A DNA stretch of 7,667 nucleotides. Origin: Hungatella sp. UBA3147. GTDB lineage: Bacteria > Bacillota > Clostridia > Lachnospirales > Lachnospiraceae. Position numbers and translations under genes: made by a program. Under the pieces are notes generated by a model. The model worked only from the letters and a program-made list of their open reading frames with translations. It did not search any database and had not been told where the DNA came from. Shown here piece by piece: positions 1 through 5,621 of this stretch. Location of the stretch: the NCBI GenBank assembly GCA_002365025.1, contig DEYX01000267.1, positions 5,683 to 13,349 of the forward strand, read 5' to 3'. Numbering within the stretch: position 1 is the first letter of the stretch; every line of letters starts with the position of its first letter.

Positions 1-270
1 CATTTATTCCTAACATATGTATTTATTATATTAGACGAAATAAGAGGCTCGAAAGTTGCAGAATCCTGTAAAATTTTGTACTATTTAGTTAAACTACGAT
101 TTAAAGCATCAGTTCCATTAGAGTCTCCTATGATTTACTTTAAACTTAAAATGAAACTCATGTTTCAACGTGCATCTTTACACTGCATCTATGACACTCC
201 AGAATGCCCATATTGCCCTATTAACGACATGAGCGGGGATTTTTACATACATTATTTCAACACTAATTAA
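1..270 (+). CDS. Possible C-terminal fragment of an unrecognised protein (runs off left edge)
   Basis: The plus-strand frame is open from the first base to a TAA at 268-270, about 89 codons without a stop in AT-rich DNA, where stops should be frequent. The first in-frame start codon of any kind is a TTG near 76 with no ribosome binding site. The frame is therefore better read as the 3' end of a gene starting outside the window than as a small complete gene. The fragment has a hydrophobic stretch at its visible start, a basic middle, and a cysteine-containing tail (HC, then ECPYCP about 6 residues later) that could bind a metal. I do not recognise the family. Base composition is clearly more AT-rich than the other genes, and it runs convergent to leuS with a hairpin directly at its stop codon. 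The frame could also be open by chance; confidence is low. Confidence 0.3.
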   Translation, partial: HLFLTYVFIILDEIRGSKVAESCKILYYLVKLRFKASVPLESPMIYFKLKMKLMFQRASLHCIYDTPECPYCPINDMSGDFYIHYFNTN

Positions 271-315
271 GGACATTATAAGCCATTTTTCAACAGCCTA
301 TAATGTCCTTATTTT
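268..315. terminator. Hairpin between the convergent left-edge frame and leuS, likely bidirectional terminator
   Basis: A perfect 12-bp inverted repeat (AAGGACATTATA at 269-280 and its complement at 299-310, extendable by one T-A pair) encloses an 18-nt loop. On the plus strand it is followed by ATTTTAAA, a short T-tract, and it overlaps the TAA of the left-edge frame. On the minus strand it lies about 30 nt after the leuS stop, with a T-rich but interrupted tail (AATTAGTG). The stem is strong and AT-rich, and the position between convergent frames fits a shared terminator. The weak U-tracts leave its efficiency uncertain. Confidence 0.55.
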
Positions 316-342
316 AAAGGTTATCCGCCTAAAAAGACGGTT

Positions 343-2757
343 TTATTTGCATACGATATTTACAATTCTTCCAGGAACATAGATTTCCTTAACAATGGTT
401 CCGGTTATCTTATCCGGGATCAAAGCCTTGCCTGCTTCAATGGCATCTTCCTTAGATACGTCTGCAGGAAGTTTTACCACTGCACGGGTTTTTCCGTTCA
501 CCTGAACTGCAACTTCGATCTCGTCATCCTTCATGGCCTCTTCATCACATTCCGGCCACTGTGCATGGAATACGGAAGTCTCGCCGCCAAGCTGCTGCCA
601 CAGCTCCTCACCGATATGCGGAGCAAAAGGAGCAACTAAAACTACAAAGGCTTTCAAGGTTTCTTTGTCAATGCCGCCGGTCTTCTTGGCCAGGTCGATT
701 AATTTATTGTTATACTCCATAAATCCGGAAATTACCGTATTTAAGTTAAACTGATTGAAACGCTGTTCAATATCAAAGATCAGCTTGTTGCGCAGACGAA
801 GCATTTCTCTTGTGGCTTCTACAGCCTTATTGCTGCTATCCGCTACCAGATTCCAGAAGCGATGCAAGAAACGGCTGACGCCTTCGATTCCCCTGTCATC
901 CCACTCTGCATCCAATTCCGGCGGCCCTACGAAGAGCTCATACATACGGAGAGCATCACAGCCATAGTCTCGCACCAAATCATCAGGAGATACCACATTT
1001 CCCTTTGACTTGCTCATCTTGATTCCATTCTTTCCGTTGATCATGCCCTGATTAAACAGCTTGGTAAAGGGCTCATCAAAATCCACGACTCCGATGTCGT
1101 TTAAGAACTTGGTATAAAAACGGGAATACAGAAGGTGAAGTACAGCATGCTCCACACCGCCGATATACATATCAACCGGAAGGTATTTTTTCGCTTTCTC
1201 CTTGGATACCAGTTCATTATCGTTATGACTGTCAACATAGCGAAGGAAATACCAGGAAGAACCGGCCCACTGAGGCATGGTGTTGGTCTCTCTCTTAGCA
1301 GGAGCGCCGCATACCGGACAGGTAGTATTCACCCATTCATCAATATCTGCCAGCGGAGATTCTCCCGTACCGGTAGGCTGGTAGCTTTCCACCTCCGGAA
1401 GGGTAAGAGGAAGCTGGTCTTCCGGAACCGGAACATTTCCGCAGTGCGGACAATGAATAATAGGAATAGGCTCTCCCCAGTAACGCTGTCTGGAGAATAC
1501 CCAGTCGCGCAGTTTAAAGTTTACGGTTTTCTTTCCAAGACCCCGTTTCTCGATCATAGCCGGAGCTTCTTTTTTAAGGACAGAGGACTCCATTCCGTTC
1601 CACTCACCGGAATTGATCATCGTTCCGCTGGCATCGGTATAGGCTTCGGCCATGTTTTCGATTTCCTCGCCGTCCTTTGAAATAACCTGGACAATAGGAA
1701 TGTTGAACTTCTTTGCAAACTCAAAATCCCTGTCATCATGGGCAGGCACGCACATGATAGCACCGGTACCGTAGTCAGCAAGCACATAATCGGAAAGCCA
1801 GATGGGTACCTTGGCACCGCTTATGGGATTTACTGCATAGCTGCCGGTAAATACACCGGTCTTTTCTTTATCCTGAAGACGGTCCACGTTTGACTTCATG
1901 GATGCATCGTAGATATACTTCTCAACCGCTTCTTTATTTTCCGGAGAAGCAAGGCCTGCGGCAAGGGCGTGCTCCGGCGCAAGTACCATAAAGGTGGCTC
2001 CGTATAAGGTATCAGGTCTGGTAGTATAAACTGTGATATTCTCTTCTTTTCCGTCTACCTTAAAATCAACCTCAGCTCCATAGGATTTGCCGATCCATTC
2101 AGACTGCATCTTCTTGACCTTTTCCGGCCAGTCAAGCTTATCCAGATCGTTTAACAAACGGTCTGCGTAAGCGGTGATTTTTAACATCCACTGTCTTAAG
2201 TTCTTCTTTGTAACACCGGTTCCGCAGCGCTCGCAGCAGCCGTTAACCACTTCTTCGTTTGCAAGTCCTGTCTTACAGGATGGACACCAGTTGATGGGGA
2301 ATTCCTTCTCATAGGCCAGGCCCTTTTTAAACATCTGAACAAAAATCCACTGGGTCCATTTGTAAAATCCGGGATCCGTGGTGTTGACCTCCATATCCCA
2401 GTCATATACGGCTGCGATCTCATTGATCTGACGCTTAATGTTCGCCACGTTTTCCGCCGTGGATTTTGCTGGATGGACTCCCATTTTGATGGCGTAATTC
2501 TCTGCCGGAAGACCAAACGCATCCCAGCCCATGGGGTGAATCACATAGTGACCCTTTAAAATCTGATACCGGCTCCAAACATCAGAAATTACATAGCCTC
2601 TCCAGTGGCCTACATGAAGACCGCTTCCTGAGGGATATGGAAACATATCCAGACAGTAATACTTCTGCTTCTTTCCATCATCAACATTGATGGGGCTCTT
2701 TGCCCAGTTTTCCCGCCACTTTTTCTCAATGGCACTGTGGTTGTATGATGCTGCCAT
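343..2757 (-). CDS. leuS: Leucyl-tRNA synthetase (LeuRS), bacterial type
   Basis: Cytoplasmic class Ia aminoacyl-tRNA synthetase that charges tRNA-Leu with leucine using ATP. The product is 804 residues, a normal bacterial length. Visible landmarks are: the HIGH-type signature HVGH at residues 48-51 after FPYPSGSG; a zinc-type cysteine set (CPSC at 158-161 and CCERC at 174-178); the CP1 editing domain with TTRPDT at 245-250 and AHDDRD at 339-344, whose last aspartate matches the conserved editing-site aspartate of the family; a second Cys pair set (CPHC at 436-439, CPVC at 480-483); WAGSSWYF near 497-504; and KMSKS at 580-584, followed by the anticodon-binding and C-terminal domains. The ATG at 2757 is chosen because AAGGAGG lies 10 nt upstream and the protein then begins as LeuRS normally does. 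The frame is open 35 codons further, to an ATG at 2862, but that stretch falls within the T-box terminator and leader. Expression is controlled by the leucine T-box upstream. Confidence 0.98.
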   Translation of the reverse strand: MAASYNHSAIEKKWRENWAKSPINVDDGKKQKYYCLDMFPYPSGSGLHVGHWRGYVISDVWSRYQILKGHYVIHPMGWDAFGLPAENYAIKMGVHPAKSTAENVANIKRQINEIAAVYDWDMEVNTTDPGFYKWTQWIFVQMFKKGLAYEKEFPINWCPSCKTGLANEEVVNGCCERCGTGVTKKNLRQWMLKITAYADRLLNDLDKLDWPEKVKKMQSEWIGKSYGAEVDFKVDGKEENITVYTTRPDTLYGATFMVLAPEHALAAGLASPENKEAVEKYIYDASMKSNVDRLQDKEKTGVFTGSYAVNPISGAKVPIWLSDYVLADYGTGAIMCVPAHDDRDFEFAKKFNIPIVQVISKDGEEIENMAEAYTDASGTMINSGEWNGMESSVLKKEAPAMIEKRGLGKKTVNFKLRDWVFSRQRYWGEPIPIIHCPHCGNVPVPEDQLPLTLPEVESYQPTGTGESPLADIDEWVNTTCPVCGAPAKRETNTMPQWAGSSWYFLRYVDSHNDNELVSKEKAKKYLPVDMYIGGVEHAVLHLLYSRFYTKFLNDIGVVDFDEPFTKLFNQGMINGKNGIKMSKSKGNVVSPDDLVRDYGCDALRMYELFVGPPELDAEWDDRGIEGVSRFLHRFWNLVADSSNKAVEATREMLRLRNKLIFDIEQRFNQFNLNTVISGFMEYNNKLIDLAKKTGGIDKETLKAFVVLVAPFAPHIGEELWQQLGGETSVFHAQWPECDEEAMKDDEIEVAVQVNGKTRAVVKLPADVSKEDAIEAGKALIPDKITGTIVKEIYVPGRIVNIVCK

Positions 2758-2767
2758 AACAAAATTT

Positions 2768-2774
2768 CCTCCTT
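2768..2774 (-). promoter_or_regulatory. leuS ribosome binding site that fixes the start at 2757
   Basis: On the minus strand AAGGAGG is followed by 10 nt and then ATG at 2757. The alternative in-frame ATG at 2862 has no such site and lies in the loop of the leader terminator, so this motif decides the start. Confidence 0.9.
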
Positions 2775-2823
2775 TTACGACAGGGTTTTTCCCTGTATCA
2801 AATGTCTGCAGATAAAACAACAT

Positions 2824-2866
2824 CCGTATGAACGTATAAAAAAAGCGCCTCAGACCGTTCATACGG
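2824..2866 (-). repeat. 11-bp perfect inverted repeat overlapping the leuS leader terminator
   Basis: CCGTATGAACG at 2824-2834 is the exact reverse complement of CGTTCATACGG at 2856-2866. In the minus-strand RNA, one copy covers the terminator loop and the top of its 5' arm. The other lies just after the U-run. If they pair, the terminator's 3' arm and U-run become the 21-nt loop, an alternative to the terminator fold. This is not a standard T-box element; its role is unknown. Confidence 0.75.
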
Positions 2867-2878
2867 CCATAGAGACGC
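2838..2878 (-). terminator. Intrinsic terminator of the leuS T-box leader
   Basis: On the minus strand GCGTCTC...GGCCG pairs with CGGTC..GAGGCGC around a TATGAA loop, with a small internal bulge. Seven T residues follow directly (A-run at 2838-2844 on the plus strand). The 5' arm overlaps the GCGT and CTCT strands of the antiterminator, giving the on/off switch. It lies about 80 nt upstream of the leuS ATG. Confidence 0.92.
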
Positions 2879-3106
2879 AGGATCTACCGCGTGGTACCAC
2901 TCTATTTCATACAAGTTTCGTATGCTCTCACTGGATATGAAAAACATATCCGCCCGCTGTAACGGTCAGGACACCGGCAATGCCTACACAGAAAGCAGAG
3001 CTTCCTTCAGCACGCTACTCAAAGGCGAGTTCGGCTGTCATTCCCAACCGGCTTCCACCACCCGCCGGCTCTCTGTATGTTTCAGACAGCTTACTACTCC
3101 TAATCA
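2838..3106 (-). promoter_or_regulatory. Leucine-specific T-box riboswitch controlling leuS
   Basis: Untranslated leader RNA that senses the charging state of tRNA-Leu. Stem I includes an AGTA internal-loop motif (minus strand near 3094-3099), a GCTGTC/GACAGC helix (3085-3090 with 3034-3039) and an apical CCGGC/GCCGG hairpin (3048-3068). The specifier-loop sequence GAACTCGCC places CTC, a leucine codon, at 3027-3029. A GGATATG/CATATCC hairpin (2933-2951) fits stem III. The conserved T-box (minus strand 2903-2887, AGAGTGGTACCACGCGG) builds an antiterminator: AGAG (2900-2903) pairs with CTCT (2871-2874), ACGC (2889-2892) pairs with GCGT (2875-2878), and a UGGUACC bulge lies between. UGGU in the bulge is complementary to a tRNA 3' ACCA end. 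The 3' side of the antiterminator is also the 5' arm of the terminator, so the two folds exclude each other. By the known T-box mechanism, uncharged tRNA-Leu gives read-through. Confidence 0.95.
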
Positions 3107-3126
3107 CAGTATTTTTGCTAACTACA

Positions 3127-3155
3127 AATTTAACATAATTGACGAATTGTGTCAA
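3127..3155 (-). promoter_or_regulatory. Sigma-A-type promoter of the leuS leader
   Basis: On the minus strand a consensus -35 TTGACA (3150-3155) is separated by 17 nt from a -10-like TAAATT (3127-3132, 4 of 6 to consensus). A start near 3120 would place T-box stem I immediately at the beginning of the transcript. The promoter lies within the 48 bp or so after the CPBP protease stop codon. I see no convincing terminator in that gap, so some transcripts from upstream may also enter the leader. Confidence 0.8.
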
Positions 3156-3203
3156 CCGGATTTTAAGAAACCCAGATTTTCTATCGATTGTCTTTCTATT
3201 TCA

Positions 3204-4115
3204 TTAACTGGACGAAATGATAAAGGTCGCAGCCGAAACAAGAAAAAACAAGATCATTCCAAGATTTAAAAATAGTATTCTAAATGTCCCTTTGCCCCAT
3301 GTCTCCATAAGCCCGGGATGAAATACCAACTTTTTCTGATTGATAAAAAACAAAACAGTTCCGGCAATTACCGCTCCAAGCATAAAAATGGAGTAGGCTA
3401 CGGTAAGCTGCGGATCGTCTCCTATATGAAGAGCCACAACAGACCCGAGGAAATTAATGATCATATGAAAAATGATGGTATAGCGAAGCTTCCCCGTCTG
3501 GATATAAATATAAGCTAACACCAGACCGATTCCAAAGGCATAAAAGAACTGATAAAAGTTTCCGTGACTTAAGCCAAAGACAACGCTGGATACTAATATC
3601 GCCGCCTTATCTCCATAGAGCCTGATCCGGTCAATTAAGATCTTGCGAAACAGGATTTCTTCACAAATCGGGGCCATTACCACCATGGTAACAAAAATTG
3701 ACCAGGTGCTTAAGCCCTTCATCACTTCCTCTACCGGGTTGACCATAGGCTTTCCCAACAAAGCACATACTATACTCATAAGGCTCTGACCCATAAGATT
3801 TCCAAAAAACAGGGCACTCATACAGACCAGGAATCCGGAAACCAGCATTCCTGCCCCGGCTTTTCTTGCCACGGGTCTGCTTAAAACCGGCATATCCTTT
3901 ATTATCAGCCAGCCAACGACGCCCCCCACAAGGTAATTCGACAGGGAAACAAATACCATATACCAGTTTCCAAAGGTTATATTCATGCCAAACCGGGATA
4001 GTAAAAGAGCAATGACTCCTACCTCAAGCTGTATAACAATCGTTACAAGAAGGAATGCTCCATATCCGATCCCCACTCTTGTAAACGCCTTCCATGCAAT
4101 TCTTCTGTCTTCCAC
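3204..4115 (-). CDS. CPBP-family intramembrane glutamic/metallo-protease (CAAX protease/Abi family)
   Basis: Polytopic membrane protein of about 303 residues, with hydrophobic segments throughout and a basic N-terminal cytoplasmic stub. The three family motifs are present (numbering from the upstream ATG at 4124): EEILFR (E155, E156, R160), FGLSH (F183, H187) and HMIIN (H220, N224). These supply the catalytic Glu/His/Asn set of the Rce1-like fold. The family includes CAAX-processing enzymes, bacteriocin-maturation and self-immunity proteins, and many orphans. Nothing here identifies a substrate, and no bacteriocin-like small gene is visible next to it. The start is ambiguous. An ATG at 4124 has GGAGG only one base upstream, which is too close. 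The in-frame GTG at 4115, three codons later, is 10 nt from the same GGAGG and is preferred. The gene lies about 80 nt after gntR and ends just before the leuS promoter; it may be transcribed alone or by read-through from the cluster. Confidence 0.9.
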   Translation of the reverse strand: MEDRRIAWKAFTRVGIGYGAFLLVTIVIQLEVGVIALLLSRFGMNITFGNWYMVFVSLSNYLVGGVVGWLIIKDMPVLSRPVARKAGAGMLVSGFLVCMSALFFGNLMGQSLMSIVCALLGKPMVNPVEEVMKGLSTWSIFVTMVVMAPICEEILFRKILIDRIRLYGDKAAILVSSVVFGLSHGNFYQFFYAFGIGLVLAYIYIQTGKLRYTIIFHMIINFLGSVVALHIGDDPQLTVAYSIFMLGAVIAGTVLFFINQKKLVFHPGLMETWGKGTFRILFLNLGMILFFLVSAATFIISSS

Positions 4116-4125
4116 TATTCTCATA

Positions 4126-4131
4126 CCTCCT
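4126..4131 (-). promoter_or_regulatory. Shine-Dalgarno site for the CPBP protease, arguing for the GTG start
   Basis: Minus-strand AGGAGG is followed by T and then ATG (4124), leaving almost no spacing. The in-frame GTG at 4115 stands 10 nt away, a normal distance. The site therefore favours the GTG, shortening the protein by three residues. Confidence 0.6.
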
Positions 4132-4199
4132 GCCAGTTGGTATCAGTTTATCACAGATCAGAAAAAAGCGCAATTATTCAAAGCCCCCCTCCCACTGGC
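4132..4199. repeat. Imperfect 9-bp inverted repeat spanning the gntR-CPBP intergenic region
   Basis: GCCAGTTGG (4132-4140) and CCCACTGGC (4191-4199) are complementary at 8 of 9 positions and sit at the two ends of the gap, one touching the gntR stop and one beside the CPBP ribosome binding site. It could be a long-loop RNA structure that hides that site, a split operator, or chance. No clear promoter was found between the arms. Confidence 0.3.
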
Positions 4200-4945
4200 T
4201 ATGCATGATATTTTAGTTTTGTGTCCACCAGAAAGTCAATGCCCAGCTCATCCGGTTCTCTTCTAATTTCTTTATTTTCACGATCAAACAATTCTGGATA
4301 TTTAGATACCAGAGGCCGTTCCTTGCTGATCAGACGGTTCAGATGATGGTTTAAAACTGCATGAAGCTGTTCAGAATCCTTTGCAAGGATGGCATCTACA
4401 ATATCTCTATGCTGCTTTACAACCCCCGGTTCAATTCCGGAGTCCGCCATCGCCAGCATCTGGATTCTTCTGTAATGGCCGGAGTTTGCCGCCAGAATAT
4501 CATTGCAGTATCCCTTGTTGGCCCCTTCGTAAAAGATGGAATGAAAATACATATCCTCTGCCCGAAATGCCCGGATATCTTTTGTTTTTTCAAGCTGCTC
4601 CTGTCTGTCCAAAGACATCTCCAATGCGGTGATCGCCTTTAAATTGCATACCGCCATAAATTCCAGCATCACATTTTCTTCCACACAAATCCTAAGAAAC
4701 CGCTCATTGCGTACCTTATCATAATCAATCTTTGAAATCATGGTTCCGCGCTGGGGGAGAAATGTAATGAGCCCCTCCTTGGAAAGGCTGATTAATGCAT
4801 CCCTGACCGGAGTTCTTCCAACCTCATAGGACTCGCTGATGTCCTTGATGCTGAATATCATTCCAGGGCGCAGCTTCAAATCCAGTATATCGGATCTCAA
4901 TACATCATAAATAGTATCTTCCTGGTTGTTTTCTATGACGCCCAT
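4199..4945 (-). CDS. GntR-family transcriptional regulator, FadR subfamily with FCD domain
   Basis: 248-residue DNA-binding regulator. Residues about 10-72 form the winged helix-turn-helix typical of GntR proteins (TIYDVLRSDILDLKLRPG, then VGRTPVRDALISLSKEGLI and LPQRGTMIS). Residues about 80-207 form an all-helical FCD ligand-binding domain. The expected metal-binding residues are visible: D131 and H135 in EDMYFH, H179 in KQHRDIVDAI, and H201 in NHHLNRL. FCD regulators usually bind small carboxylates or sugar acids through this metal and release DNA. A tail of about 40 residues follows the FCD domain. The ATG at 4945 has AGGAGG 5 nt upstream. The gene is the last of the cluster, 12 nt after the HExxH-protein stop, so it is probably co-transcribed and likely regulates that operon and itself. 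The effector is not known. No clear terminator follows; only a weak AGCC/GGCT stem with a distant T6 tract is seen. Confidence 0.93.
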   Translation of the reverse strand: MGVIENNQEDTIYDVLRSDILDLKLRPGMIFSIKDISESYEVGRTPVRDALISLSKEGLITFLPQRGTMISKIDYDKVRNERFLRICVEENVMLEFMAVCNLKAITALEMSLDRQEQLEKTKDIRAFRAEDMYFHSIFYEGANKGYCNDILAANSGHYRRIQMLAMADSGIEPGVVKQHRDIVDAILAKDSEQLHAVLNHHLNRLISKERPLVSKYPELFDRENKEIRREPDELGIDFLVDTKLKYHA

Positions 4946-4950
4946 GAATG

Positions 4951-4956
4951 CCTCCT
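4951..4956 (-). promoter_or_regulatory. Ribosome binding site of the GntR regulator
   Basis: AGGAGG on the minus strand fills the 12-nt gap between the stop of the preceding gene (4958) and the gntR ATG at 4945, with 5 nt spacing. This shows tight operon packing with independent, strong initiation of the regulator. Confidence 0.85.
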
Positions 4957-4957
4957 A

Positions 4958-5617
4958 TTAATAACTTAATACTTCCCTGTACATCTTCAGGGCTTCGTTT
5001 GAATTATAATTATAATACAAAAGAATATCAAGAGCAAATGGTGAATAAAGAAATCCATTTATTTTCTTTGAAAAATACATGCCGGCAATCTCAGATAACG
5101 CCCTGACGGTTGATTTACTCTTGTAGCCGAACAATTTCCACAGAATCACTTTTTCCCTTCTGGTATAGATTCCCTCTTCCTCTTCTTCAAGAAAATGAAA
5201 AATCTCATGCCCCAGGATCAGCCTTTCAATCTGTTCCACCGGAAACAGACCTTCAAACAGGCCATTTTTCGCCGCAAGCTCTATGGGTTCCTTCATAATC
5301 TGTATCTTGTCCGGAGGGGTAAAAAGAGCAAATAACACCCTGTCTGCTATCTGCCCACTGTCCGCGTATTCCACGCTAAGTTTTAATTTCTCTGCCAGTT
5401 CCCAGGGATCCCAGGTTCCCAGACTGCTCATAACCTTATCTGCCATTTCATATCCGCAACGGATCGCCTGTTCAATCATCCTCTTTTTTTCCGATTCGCT
5501 GACTTTATCTCGCAGGATGTCCCTGGAGAATGCATACATTCCCCAGGACAGATCATCCACCTGCGCAAGGCTTTCTGCCATTTCCCGCAATATCATCTCC
5601 GACATATCCGTCTCCAT
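4958..5617 (-). CDS. Uncharacterised 219-residue protein with HExxH motif, possibly ImmA/IrrE-like metallopeptidase
   Basis: Not confidently recognised. The protein is soluble, with no signal peptide or clear membrane segment. Residues 136-141 read GHEIFH, an HExxH zinc-protease signature (H137, E138, H141), followed by an acidic run of five glutamates. About 35 residues later comes SEIAGMYFSKK (E176), placed like the third zinc ligand of gluzincins. The HExxH, spacer and E-x-A-x-x-(F/Y)-(A/S) pattern resembles ImmA/IrrE peptidases, but the usual HTH partner is not adjacent; the neighbour is a GntR-FCD regulator. Residues 1-60 are helical and charged, and residues 73-110 could form the small N-terminal subdomain. 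The start is uncertain. The ATG at 5617 follows the HyuA-like stop by 4 nt with no ribosome binding site, suggesting translational coupling. The ATG at 5605 (Met5) has GGAG 6 nt upstream. The gene lies between the HyuA-like gene and gntR and is almost certainly in the same transcript. Confidence 0.72.
   Translation of the reverse strand: METDMSEMILREMAESLAQVDDLSWGMYAFSRDILRDKVSESEKKRMIEQAIRCGYEMADKVMSSLGTWDPWELAEKLKLSVEYADSGQIADRVLFALFTPPDKIQIMKEPIELAAKNGLFEGLFPVEQIERLILGHEIFHFLEEEEEGIYTRREKVILWKLFGYKSKSTVRALSEIAGMYFSKKINGFLYSPFALDILLYYNYNSNEALKMYREVLSY
5612..5615 (-). promoter_or_regulatory. Possible internal ribosome binding site for the HExxH protein (Met5 start)
   Basis: Minus-strand GGAG, overlapping the first ATG at 5617, precedes the second in-frame ATG (5605) by 6 nt. 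The first ATG has no visible site of its own. Either the first is used by coupling to the upstream stop, or the protein starts four residues later. Confidence 0.4.
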
Positions 5618-5621
5618 ACAT

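Noticed and set aside
319..342. Small hairpin CCGTC/GGCGG (minus strand) directly after the leuS stop as a terminator
   Set aside because: The stem is only 5 bp including a wobble pair and has no U-tract. The 12-bp-arm hairpin further on is a better candidate.
1135..1680. 181-codon plus-strand open frame opposite leuS
   Set aside because: It lies entirely antisense to the conserved editing and catalytic regions of leuS, has no ribosome binding site or recognisable domain, and is explained as a shadow frame.
2196..2522. 108-codon minus-strand open frame inside leuS in another frame
   Set aside because: It overlaps the conserved zinc-type and tRNA synthetase segments of leuS and shows no features of its own.
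2758..2862. 35-codon N-terminal extension of leuS to the ATG at 2862, or a leader peptide starting there
   Set aside because: The ATG lies in the loop of the T-box terminator and has no ribosome binding site. The ATG at 2757 has AAGGAGG and gives the normal LeuRS N-terminus. T-box regulation needs no leader peptide.
2922..3269. 115-codon plus-strand open frame across the leuS leader
   Set aside because: It lies opposite the T-box RNA and leuS promoter, and its sequence is explained by the structured leader on the minus strand.
3204..4124. CPBP protease as part of a bacteriocin or abortive-infection system
   Set aside because: The family name suggests it, but no small precursor peptide, transporter or other defence gene is adjacent in the window.
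4140..4200. Intrinsic terminator after gntR or a promoter for the CPBP gene
   Set aside because: Only a 4-bp AGCC/GGCT stem and a separated T6 tract are seen. The best promoter-like pair (TTGCGC, 17 nt, TAAACT) matches consensus poorly.
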